A DNA stretch of 14,701 nucleotides from Neisseria lactamica NS19 (GTDB taxonomy: Bacteria > Pseudomonadota > Gammaproteobacteria > Burkholderiales > Neisseriaceae), in assembly GCA_000193795.2 (NCBI GenBank), contig AEPI01000086.1, positions 1-14,701 on the forward strand, given 5' to 3'. The notes beneath the pieces were generated by a model that worked only from the letters and a program-made list of their open reading frames with translations, was not told the origin of the DNA and searched no databases. Each line of letters opens with the position of its first letter. Positions within the stretch are counted from its first letter, which is position 1. The position numbers and the translations under genes are program-made. Shown here in pieces: positions 7,317-13,332 of this stretch.

Positions 7317-8711
7317 TTATTTGAATTTGTAGGTGTATTGCAGGCCGATGATGTCGGCGTGGTTTTTGAAACGTGCGGAAGACGCGCCTTTGCTGTCCAC
7401 ATCGTTGCCGCTTGCCTTCGCCGTGCGGTAGCTGGTGTCGTTGATGTGGATATGGGTGTAGGCGGCATCGACGACGTGGTTTTTGCCGATATGGTATTTC
7501 ATACCGGCGGAGAACCAGATGCGGTTGCCGTCGGGCAGGCTGTTCATACGGTAGTCGGCGTTGCGGACGGGCGATTTGTCAAAAGCAATGCCCGCACGCA
7601 GTTGCAGCGGTTCGCTGATTTGATAAGAGCCGCCCAAGCCGACTTTGTAGGTGTTGCGCCAGTTGGGGGTGATGGTGGTGCGGTCGGATTTGCCGTTAAC
7701 GATGGTTTTTTCTTTTTCAAAAACCAGCTCCGCCTTATTGAAGCGGCTGTGGCGCGTCCAGGTTACGTCGCCGAACAGGTTGGCTTTGTCGGACACTTTG
7801 TACATACCGTGTACGGACAAAGACTCAGGCGTTACGATTTTGACGCCGGCTTTTTCATTCGCCGTGTAACCGAGCGGTGCGAGCCTATTGCTATTCCACA
7901 GTTGTTTCGCCGCTGCGCCGTCTGCCGCCCATTCGGCATCGCCTTTGAGCGTGTGTGAAACTTTGGAACGGTAGTTCACGCCCACGCGCGCACGGTCGTT
8001 GATGTCCCACATCCACGCCAGTTGGTAGCCGAAGCCCCAATCGCTGCCTTTGACATCGGCGTGTCCGTCGGCTTTGATTTGAGCAGCGGCAGTAGGATTA
8101 GAAGGTGTTGCTTGCAGCATTTGCGCTTTATTTTTAATCCCCCAGTCGGCATATTTGCGCAGCTCGGCGGAAGTATGTTGGGCGATGATGCCTGCGCCGA
8201 AGGAATGGCGTTCGTTGAGTTTCCACGCGGCGACGGGTTCGACGGCGATGCTGGTCAGACCGAGTTTGTTGATGTTGTGGCGCAACACGGAATCTTTTTC
8301 GTATTCGGTGGCAGAGCCGAAGGGGACGTACACGCCCAAACCCAAAGTTACGTCGTCATTGACTTTGTATGCGCCGTAGATGTGGGGCGCAACCGTGGTT
8401 TTGGTGATTTTGCCGCTTTTCGAACCTTGGACGGGAATGCCGGTAAAGTCGGTGGCGGAATCCGCCTCATAATGAATGCTGGGCAGCACGATGTTGGCGT
8501 TGACGGAAATCTGGCTGCTGTCGAGTTTGGTCAGGCCGGCGGGGTTGTAGAAGATGGTCGATGCGTCGGCGGCTTCTGCGGCGGCGGCATTTGCCGTGCT
8601 TTGCGCGTTGACCGACTGTGTGCCGAAGTGGTAGCCGGATGCGTGGACGGATGCGGCGGCAAAGGCAGTGCCGAGCAGCAGGACGGTTTTTTTCAGTGTG
8701 GAAGGGGTCAT
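7317..8711 (-). CDS. fadL: FadL/OMPP1-family outer-membrane channel
   Basis: A 464-residue outer-membrane protein of the OMPP1/FadL/TodX family, which carries hydrophobic compounds such as long-chain fatty acids across the outer membrane. It has a signal peptide (MTPSTLKK plus a hydrophobic core) with likely cleavage after SVHA, residue 24. The mature N-terminus starts SGYHFGTQS and carries the family's NPAGL motif at 56-60, in the plug region. The rest alternates short beta-strands ending in aromatic residues, as expected for a barrel. The frame is open upstream to 8903, but the ATG at 8711 fits the signal peptide and has GGAAA upstream. In meningococcus the equivalent protein (NMB0088) has been studied as an antigen. 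The substrate is not shown by the sequence. The C-terminus is YTYKFK, with Lys instead of the usual final Phe. Confidence 0.93.
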   Translation of the reverse strand: MTPSTLKKTVLLLGTAFAAASVHASGYHFGTQSVNAQSTANAAAAEAADASTIFYNPAGLTKLDSSQISVNANIVLPSIHYEADSATDFTGIPVQGSKSGKITKTTVAPHIYGAYKVNDDVTLGLGVYVPFGSATEYEKDSVLRHNINKLGLTSIAVEPVAAWKLNERHSFGAGIIAQHTSAELRKYADWGIKNKAQMLQATPSNPTAAAQIKADGHADVKGSDWGFGYQLAWMWDINDRARVGVNYRSKVSHTLKGDAEWAADGAAAKQLWNSNRLAPLGYTANEKAGVKIVTPESLSVHGMYKVSDKANLFGDVTWTRHSRFNKAELVFEKEKTIVNGKSDRTTITPNWRNTYKVGLGGSYQISEPLQLRAGIAFDKSPVRNADYRMNSLPDGNRIWFSAGMKYHIGKNHVVDAAYTHIHINDTSYRTAKASGNDVDSKGASSARFKNHADIIGLQYTYKFK

Positions 8712-8746
8712 TTCGGTTTCCGTAAAAAGGCGGACGGTGGACAAAT

Positions 8747-8775
8747 AAAAAAGGCAGTCGGAATTGCCTTTTTTT
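8747..8775. terminator. Terminator-like hairpin in the FadL-gene leader
   Basis: AAAAAAGGCA (8747-8756) and TGCCTTTTTT (8765-8774) form a stem with an 8-base loop and a T run on both strands. It lies between the candidate -10 boxes and the ATG of the FadL-type gene, so it could attenuate that gene or block transcription that passes the pyk terminator. Confidence 0.55.
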
Positions 8776-8780
8776 GCTTT

Positions 8781-8800
8781 AGTATAGATGCTCGATTTTA
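8781..8800 (-). promoter_or_regulatory. Candidate -10 boxes for the FadL-type gene
   Basis: On the minus strand TATACT (8786 to 8781) and TAAAAT (8800 to 8795) each match the -10 consensus at 5 of 6 positions. TTGTGC lies 18 bases upstream of the second as a weak -35. I cannot tell which is used. Both lie upstream of the hairpin at 8747-8775. Confidence 0.4.
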
Positions 8801-8853
8801 TCCGATGTTGCCGGATTTGCACAATTTTTTCAGTTTGCCCGCGCCGCCGGAAA

Positions 8854-8896
8854 AAATGCCGTCTGAAGCCCCGGGCGACGGCTTCAGACGGCATTT
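8854..8896. terminator. DUS inverted-repeat terminator of pyk
   Basis: DUS copies at 8856-8867 and 8883-8894 extend to a 17-bp perfect stem with a 9-base loop. It lies 10 bases beyond the pyk stop codon in the minus-strand direction and ends pyk transcription before the FadL-type gene. Confidence 0.9.
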
Positions 8897-8906
8897 CGCA
8901 CACCGT

Positions 8907-10379
8907 TTATTTGACGCGCAGCACTTCCAGCGTGTTGGTCGAACCGGATTCGCGCATTTTCGAGCCGCTGGTAATGATGTACTGGTCGCCGGAATGCAGG
9001 ATGTTGTGTTCGACCAGCGCGGCTTCCACTTCGGCAAGCGCGGTGTCGTGGTCGGTGCTGGTTGCCAAAATCAGCGGACGCACGCCCCGGTACATCGCCA
9101 TACGGCGTTGGGCGGAAACGCTCGGGGTCAGCGCGAAAATCGGCAGGGTGATGTTGTGGCGGCTGATTTCAAAGGCGGTCGAACCGCTTTCGGTCAGGGC
9201 GACAATCGCTTTGGCGTGAACCGCGCGCGCCACGCTGACCGCGCCGCCGGCAACCGCCAGGTTGGTGCCGATCGCTTCGGGATACTCCGCCTGTTCGGCA
9301 ACGCCGTTGAGCGAATCCTGCTCTTTTTCCGCAGCCGCGCAGATAATTGCCATTTGGCTGACGGTTTCAAACGGATACGCGCCGACGGCGGTTTCGGCGG
9401 AACACATCACCGCATCGGTACCGTCCAATACCGCGTTTGCCACATCGCTGACTTCCGCGCGGGTCGGCACGGGGTTGGTAATCATCGATTCCATCATTTG
9501 CGTCGCCGTAATGCTGAAGCGGCGCAACTCGCGGGCGCGGCGGATCATCCGTTTCTGCAGGGCGGGGACGGCGGCGTGTCCGACTTCGACCGCCAAGTCT
9601 CCGCGCGCCACCATAATGCCGTCGCCGGCGAGGATGATTTCGTCAAGGTTTTCAATCGCTTCCACGCGTTCGATTTTGGAAACCAAACCGGGGCGCACGG
9701 CAGTGCTGCCTTTCATTTCTTCTTCGACTTTGGCGCGCGCGATGTGCAAATCTTCGGCGGATTTCACAAAGCTGACGGCGAGGTAGTCGCAACCGATGTC
9801 AATCGCAGTTTTCAGGTCGCGGAAGTCTTTTTCGGTCAACGCGCCTGCGGACAGACCGCCGCCGCGTTTGTTGATGCCTTTGTTGCTTTTCAGGACGTGG
9901 CTGTTTTCCACCCTTGTGATAATCCTGCTGCCTTCGACGGATTCCACGGTCAGGGTCAGCAGACCGTCGTCCAGCCACAAGACATCGCCTGCGGCAACGT
10001 CGTCGGGCAGGTCGCGGTAGTCCAAACCGACCGCCTCGCGCGTGCCTTCGCCTTCGAGCGCGGCATCCAGTACCAGCGTTTCGCCTTTGTTCAATTCGAT
10101 GCCGCCGCCGGCGATTTTGCCCACACGGATTTTCGGCCCTTGCAGGTCGGCAATGATGGCGATTTCCTGTCCGGCGCGTTTTGCCGCCTCGCGCACGATG
10201 CGGGCGTTTTCCTGATGGAATTCGGGCGTGCCGTGGCTGAAGTTGAAGCGGACGACGTTCAGGCCGCCGACGCGGATCATATCTTCCAACAGTTCGACGT
10301 TGTTGCTGCCCGGCCCAAGGGTGGCGACGATTTTGGTGTTGTGGCTGATGCGGGTCAGATCGCGGCTTGTCTGGTTCAT
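8907..10379 (-). CDS. pyk: Pyruvate kinase
   Basis: A 490-residue pyruvate kinase, which converts phosphoenolpyruvate and ADP to pyruvate and ATP. In Neisseria, which uses the Entner-Doudoroff route, it is the last step of glucose breakdown. Visible motifs: the phosphate-binding NFSHG (46-50), LQGPKIR (79-85), SKIER with the catalytic Lys (235), GDGIMVARGDLAVE (252-265, metal- and substrate-binding), and TATQMMESM (291-299). The C-terminal regulatory domain runs from about 350 to 490. Length and sequence fit the bacterial PykA group (about 480). The ATG at 10379 has AAAGGA upstream. It is transcribed alone, divergent from a small membrane-protein gene, with a DUS terminator behind it. The upstream region holds two copies of a possible HexR-type motif. 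Confidence 0.97.
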   Translation of the reverse strand: MNQTSRDLTRISHNTKIVATLGPGSNNVELLEDMIRVGGLNVVRFNFSHGTPEFHQENARIVREAAKRAGQEIAIIADLQGPKIRVGKIAGGGIELNKGETLVLDAALEGEGTREAVGLDYRDLPDDVAAGDVLWLDDGLLTLTVESVEGSRIITRVENSHVLKSNKGINKRGGGLSAGALTEKDFRDLKTAIDIGCDYLAVSFVKSAEDLHIARAKVEEEMKGSTAVRPGLVSKIERVEAIENLDEIILAGDGIMVARGDLAVEVGHAAVPALQKRMIRRARELRRFSITATQMMESMITNPVPTRAEVSDVANAVLDGTDAVMCSAETAVGAYPFETVSQMAIICAAAEKEQDSLNGVAEQAEYPEAIGTNLAVAGGAVSVARAVHAKAIVALTESGSTAFEISRHNITLPIFALTPSVSAQRRMAMYRGVRPLILATSTDHDTALAEVEAALVEHNILHSGDQYIITSGSKMRESGSTNTLEVLRVK

Positions 10380-10421
10380 ATGAAAGTCCTTTCGGTCTCA
10401 ATCGGGTGTTTTGCGGTATTT

Positions 10422-10436
10422 TGTTACAAAATTACA
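10422..10436. promoter_or_regulatory. HexR-like operator candidate upstream of pyk
   Basis: TGTTACAAAATTACA matches the HexR-type consensus TGTAATTAAATTACA, as I recall it from gammaproteobacteria, at 12 of 15 positions. It shares the 10-mer CAAAATTACA with a second copy at 10548-10557. It lies 43 bases upstream of the pyk start. HexR controls central carbon genes, including pyruvate kinase genes, in several proteobacteria. Use of this site here is inference. Confidence 0.4.
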
Positions 10437-10547
10437 GAAATTTGGAACCGGTTTGATGTCCATTTGATGAACGCGGCGGAATATTCTGTAAAAATATGAT
10501 TTAAATTAATGGTTTGATATTTTACCTGTAAACCGCCTTTTTTGGTG

Positions 10548-10557
10548 CAAAATTACA
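10548..10557. repeat. Second CAAAATTACA copy in the pyk upstream region
   Basis: An exact repeat of the 10-mer in the candidate operator at 10422-10436, 121 bases further upstream of pyk. Its other half matches the palindrome poorly (10 of 15 overall). It lies about 60 bases before the divergent gene at 10617. Confidence 0.4.
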
Positions 10558-10616
10558 CGGTTTTATGACTTAGGCTAAATTTATTTTTTGTTCGGCGGCT
10601 TGCGCGGTCGGGTAAA

Positions 10617-11168
10617 ATGAAAGTTTTGAACGGTTGGTCGGACAGGAAGATGTGGCGGGTTTTGAGTGCTTTGCCGATAGGCGTGGTGTTTTTTGATTTG
10701 ATCTACGGTTTTGTGTTGAACGTGTTGCAGGGTTTGGATTTGCAGCGTGCCGTGCCGGATTCGGAGGGCGTGTTGGCGGTTACGCCCGATATTGCGTTCA
10801 ACAGTTTGCAGATTGTCGCCAACGGCGGTATGGCGGCGGTGGTCTGTTTCGGGTTGGTGGTTGTGTTTTTGCTCAACCGGTCGGTGCGGCGGCGGCAGGT
10901 CTTGGAAATCGGGGTGTTCCGGATGTTGGGGCTGGTGGCGGTATTGGCGTTCAGCGCGCCGTCGGTGTGGGAGTGGGCGAACGCGCTGCCGCTGCTGCTG
11001 AAGGGCGCGGACGTGGTCAATACGGGGAATGCGCGTTATGTGCTGACGGCTTTGTGTATGCCCTTTCCGGCGGTGTCGTGCGTCATCGGGCTGCTGGGGC
11101 GGTTCAGGCTTCAGACGGCATCGGGCAGGGCGGCAAAGGCGGGGGGCGCGGGCAAGGCGGGCGGATAG
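10617..11168 (+). CDS. Small integral membrane protein, four predicted helices
   Basis: 183 residues with four hydrophobic stretches: about 12-40 (VLSALPIGVVFFDLIYGF), about 60-85 (GGMAAVVCFGLVVVFLL), about 98-120 (FRMLGLVAVLAFSAP) and about 138-160 (VLTALCMPFPAVSCVIGLL). A basic RSVRRRQ loop lies between helices 2 and 3. The C-terminal tail (RLQTASGRAAKAGG) is partly encoded by a 12-base DUS and then by Gly/Ala/Lys repeats, so the tail is probably not functionally constrained. I recognise no family. The ATG at 10617 has only a weak GGG upstream. An ATG at 10650 (residue 12) has a better AGGA but would shorten the N-terminus. It is divergent from pyk and ends at a DUS terminator shared with the minus-strand lipoprotein gene. 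Confidence 0.75.
   Translation: MKVLNGWSDRKMWRVLSALPIGVVFFDLIYGFVLNVLQGLDLQRAVPDSEGVLAVTPDIAFNSLQIVANGGMAAVVCFGLVVVFLLNRSVRRRQVLEIGVFRMLGLVAVLAFSAPSVWEWANALPLLLKGADVVNTGNARYVLTALCMPFPAVSCVIGLLGRFRLQTASGRAAKAGGAGKAGG
11110..11121 (-). repeat. DNA uptake sequence (12-mer) in 3' end of membrane-protein gene
   Basis: TTCAGACGGCAT is exact. It encodes part of LQTAS in the C-terminal tail, after the last membrane helix. Confidence 0.9.
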
Positions 11169-11180
11169 GGCGCGTATTTT

Positions 11181-11216
11181 AAAATGCCGTCTGAAAGGGC
11201 TTCAGACGGCATTTTT
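11181..11216. terminator. Bidirectional DUS terminator between convergent genes
   Basis: DUS copies at 11184-11195 (forward) and 11201-11212 (reverse) form a 12-bp stem, extended by A/T pairs, with a 5-base loop and T5. It lies between the four-helix protein gene and the minus-strand lipoprotein gene, whose stop codon touches the T run. Confidence 0.9.
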
Positions 11217-11341
11217 CAGCGGGTGTGCCGGGTTTCGATACCGGCTTTGATTTCGCCGTAAACCCGGCTGCCGCCTTGTCCGGACGGGGTGGCGCAGGCG
11301 GCAAGGTGCAGCAGGGTGCAGATGAGGAGGAGTGTTTTCAT
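11216..11341 (-). CDS. Tiny lipoprotein, 41 residues
   Basis: The minus strand encodes MKTLLLICTLLHLAACATPSG followed by QGGSRVYGEIKAGIETRHTR and a TGA. It has all parts of a lipoprotein signal: Lys at 2, a hydrophobic core, and lipobox LAAC with the lipidated Cys at 16. The mature peptide is only 26 residues. Ala at +2 suggests outer-membrane sorting. Its ATG overlaps the TGA of the upstream acetyltransferase gene (ATGA), so it is probably translated by coupling; no good independent ribosome-binding site is visible. The DUS terminator follows immediately. The function is unknown. The YGEIKAGIE part recalls small Neisseria lipoproteins in general, but I cannot name it. Confidence 0.7.
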   Translation of the reverse strand: MKTLLLICTLLHLAACATPSGQGGSRVYGEIKAGIETRHTR

Positions 11342-12180
11342 TTGGGGTCGCAGCGGAAGTGGTAGGCGCAGATTTCAAAACCGTTTTTGAAATACAGGCG
11401 GTGCGCGTCGGCACGGTCGTGGTTGACGTGGACGTTGAGGTGGATTTTGGTTACCCCTGTTTCCGCGCCGATTTTGCGGACTTCTTCCAAAAGGCGCGAA
11501 GCGTAGCCTTTGCGGCGGCTTTGCGGCAGGGTAACGATGTCGTCGATGTGGATGTGGCGGCCGCCGGCGAGGGTGCAGGCTTCGCGGAAGCCGCAGACGG
11601 CGACGGCGTTGTGTTTGCCTTCTTCAAAAATGCCGAGCAGCCGGTAGCCGGCGGGGCGTTGGACTTTGTTGATCTGTTCGGTAAAGCGGTTGATGTCGGT
11701 CAGGGCGGAACGCAAAACGCTCAAGGCTGCAAAGGCGGTGGCGGTGTCGTCCGCGCCGATTTCGCGCAAAACGCAGGATGCGCCCGGGGCGGTCTGTTCC
11801 TGTGCTTTCTCGGCGGCGTGTTTTTCTCCGATTGCCTGTGCCAGCGGGACGCGTTCGTCGGCAGGGTCGTTTTGTCCGCCCTGTTCGCGTTCTTCGAGCA
11901 GGGCTTTGCAGTCGATGACGCGCAGGTCGTTGTCGGCGGCAAAGTCCATCAGGAAGCGGAACATTTGGGGATTGTCGGTTTCCAGCTTCTTATCGACGGC
12001 GACGCAGCGGATGTTGTCCACCAAAATCGGGCGCACCCATTTCGAGTAGGAAAGCCGGTTGTCTTTGGTGAACGAGGACAGAATGCCGCACAGGCGTTCC
12101 GCCCAGTCGCTGGGGCGGAAAACCTTGCCGGAACTCGTTGTGCCGTGGATGACGACTTCGTAGGGGTTGCAGACTAACAT
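11338..12180 (-). CDS. DUF3579-GNAT fusion, putative N-acetyltransferase
   Basis: 280 residues in two parts. Residues 1-95 (MLVCNPYEVVIHGTT, WAERLCGILSSF, RCVAVDKKLE, FRFLMDFAADNDL) fit the DUF3579 family, normally a free-standing protein of about 100 residues in betaproteobacteria. After a charged, Gln/Ala-rich linker (about 97-135), residues 136-280 form a GNAT acetyltransferase domain: motif A with acetyl-CoA-binding RRKGYA at 222-227 after HIDDIVTLP, and the late motif AHRLYFKNGFE at 259-269. It probably transfers an acetyl group from acetyl-CoA to an amine; the substrate is unknown. The ATG at 12180 has AGGAAG six bases upstream, with a consensus -10 (TATAAT) further up. It is the first gene of a two-gene unit with the tiny lipoprotein. 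Confidence 0.85.
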   Translation of the reverse strand: MLVCNPYEVVIHGTTSSGKVFRPSDWAERLCGILSSFTKDNRLSYSKWVRPILVDNIRCVAVDKKLETDNPQMFRFLMDFAADNDLRVIDCKALLEEREQGGQNDPADERVPLAQAIGEKHAAEKAQEQTAPGASCVLREIGADDTATAFAALSVLRSALTDINRFTEQINKVQRPAGYRLLGIFEEGKHNAVAVCGFREACTLAGGRHIHIDDIVTLPQSRRKGYASRLLEEVRKIGAETGVTKIHLNVHVNHDRADAHRLYFKNGFEICAYHFRCDPK

Positions 12181-12211
12181 GGCGGCTTCCTGAAAAGAAA
12201 TGTCTGGCGCG

Positions 12212-12217
12212 ATTATA
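12212..12217 (-). promoter_or_regulatory. -10 box of the acetyltransferase unit
   Basis: The minus strand reads TATAAT from 12217 to 12212, a perfect -10. The -35 is weak (CGGACA with a 19-base spacer). Start near 12205 would give a leader of about 25 bases before the ATG at 12180. Confidence 0.55.
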
Positions 12218-12245
12218 CCTTATGCTTATGCGGGCGTGTCCGGAT

Positions 12246-12257
12246 ATGCCGTCTGAA
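12246..12257 (+). repeat. DNA uptake sequence (12-mer) in pyrB upstream region
   Basis: ATGCCGTCTGAA is exact and unpaired, so it is not a terminator. It lies between the divergent promoters of the acetyltransferase and pyrB. Confidence 0.9.
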
Positions 12258-12298
12258 AAGTACAGGATTCGTGCAGTAAAACTTTGCGGCGGCAAATG

Positions 12299-12307
12299 TG
12301 CGATAAT
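12299..12307 (+). promoter_or_regulatory. Extended -10 promoter of pyrBI
   Basis: TGC directly before GATAAT (12302-12307) is an extended -10 element; no good -35 is visible. An imperfect dyad, TTTGC-GGCG-GCAAA (12283-12296), lies just upstream. Transcription would start near 12313-12315, about 90 bases before the pyrB ATG. Confidence 0.6.
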
Positions 12308-12312
12308 ACGCG

Positions 12313-12385
12313 CCGTATTGCCGCTTTCGGAAACATACGGGCGGCGTGGACGTATAACCGGATACCCGCCTGACGCGGGTTTTTT
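12313..12385 (+). promoter_or_regulatory. pyrBI leader with attenuator hairpin
   Basis: The leader has two hairpins. The first is CCGTAT (12313-12318) with ATACGG (12335-12340), holding a small inner CCG-CTTT-CGG. The second is ACCCGC (12364-12369) with GCGGGT (12375-12380), followed directly by T5: a complete intrinsic terminator. It stands 17 bases before the pyrB ATG, downstream of the promoter and before the gene. That arrangement resembles the E. coli pyrBI attenuator, which has a pause hairpin and a terminator. A frame that could encode a leader peptide crosses the terminator and stops at 12410, eight bases into pyrB. The first ATG of that frame (12222) lies upstream of the promoter, so an alternative start (TTG at 12318) or another mechanism would be needed. 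Confidence 0.7.
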
Positions 12386-12402
12386 ACGGAAGGGGGGCAA
12401 AA

Positions 12403-13323
12403 ATGCCTAATCCGCTTTACAGACAGCACATCATCTCCATTTCGGATTTGTCGCGCGAACAGTTGGAATGCCTGCTTCAGACGGCATTGAAGCTGAAGGC
12501 GCATCCGCGCGGCGATTTGTTGGAAGGCAAACTTATCGGTTCGTGCTTTTTCGAGCCGTCCACGCGCACGAGGCTGTCGTTTGAAACGGCGGTGCAGCGG
12601 CTGGGCGGCAAGGTCATCGGCTTTTCGGACGGCGCGAATACCAGTGCCAAAAAAGGCGAGACGCTTGCCGATACCGCCCGCATCATTTCCGGATATACCG
12701 ACGCCATCATCCAACGCCACCCCAAAGACGGCGCGGCGCGCGTGGCGGCGGAGTTTTCGCGCGTTCCCGTCATCAACGCCGGCGACGGCACGAACCAGCA
12801 CCCAAGCCAGACGCTGCTCGACCTGGTAACGATTTATGAAACGCAGGGACGTTTGGACAGGCTCAAAATCGCGATGGCGGGCGATTTGAAATACGGGCGC
12901 ACCGTGCATTCGCTGTGTCAGGCGTTGAAACGCTGGGGCTGCGAATTTGCCTTCGTCTCGCCGCCCAGCCTGGCGATGCCCGATTATATTACCGAAGAGT
13001 TGGAAGAAGCCGGCTGCCGGTACCGTATCCTCGGCAGTTTGGAAGAAGCGGCGGAATGGGCGGACATCCTGTATATGACCCGCGTCCAGCGCGAACGTTT
13101 TGACGAACAGGAATTTGCCAAAATCCAAGGAAAATTCAACTTGGAAGCGTCTATGCTGGCACGCGCCAAACCGAACCTGCGCGTGCTGCATCCCCTGCCG
13201 CGCGTGGACGAAATCCATCCCGATGTCGATGCCACGCCGCACGCCTATTATTTCGAGCAGGCAACCAACGGTGTTTATGCGCGTATGGCGATATTGTCGC
13301 TGGTGTTGAACGAAGAAGTGTGA
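12403..13323 (+). CDS. pyrB: Aspartate carbamoyltransferase, catalytic chain
   Basis: A 306-residue catalytic chain of aspartate transcarbamoylase, which joins carbamoyl phosphate and aspartate in the first committed step of pyrimidine synthesis (E. coli PyrB: 311 residues). Visible motifs: FFEPSTRTR with carbamoyl-phosphate-binding STRTR at 53-57, SAKKGE at about 81-86 (catalytic Lys region), HPSQTLLDL at 133-141, DLKYGRTVHSL at 161-171, and HPLPRVDEI in the aspartate-binding domain. The ATG at 12403 has an A-G6 ribosome-binding site at 12391-12397. A 12-base DUS encodes LQTA near the N-terminus. pyrI follows after 9 bases, so the enzyme is the two-chain, allosterically controlled type. Confidence 0.97.
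   Translation: MPNPLYRQHIISISDLSREQLECLLQTALKLKAHPRGDLLEGKLIGSCFFEPSTRTRLSFETAVQRLGGKVIGFSDGANTSAKKGETLADTARIISGYTDAIIQRHPKDGAARVAAEFSRVPVINAGDGTNQHPSQTLLDLVTIYETQGRLDRLKIAMAGDLKYGRTVHSLCQALKRWGCEFAFVSPPSLAMPDYITEELEEAGCRYRILGSLEEAAEWADILYMTRVQRERFDEQEFAKIQGKFNLEASMLARAKPNLRVLHPLPRVDEIHPDVDATPHAYYFEQATNGVYARMAILSLVLNEEV
12476..12487 (-). repeat. DNA uptake sequence (12-mer) inside pyrB
   Basis: TTCAGACGGCAT is exact and encodes LQTAL at PyrB residues 25-29, in a conserved N-terminal helix. It is a rare case here of a DUS inside a folded core and not in a tail or linker. Confidence 0.9.
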
Positions 13324-13332
13324 GGAACCGAT

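Noticed and set aside
7257..7958. A plus-strand frame beginning in the DUS hairpin opposite the FadL-type gene
   Set aside because: Its start codon lies in a terminator stem and the protein is the complement of a conserved barrel.
8712..8903. N-terminal extension of the FadL-type protein by 64 residues
   Set aside because: The extension would put the signal peptide inside the protein and reads through a DUS hairpin and promoter region; the ATG at 8711 fits.
8022..10499. A very long plus-strand open frame (825 codons) opposite pyk and the FadL-type gene
   Set aside because: It is the mirror frame of two well-supported minus-strand genes with GC-rich third positions, has no recognisable domain, and crosses a DUS terminator and a promoter region.
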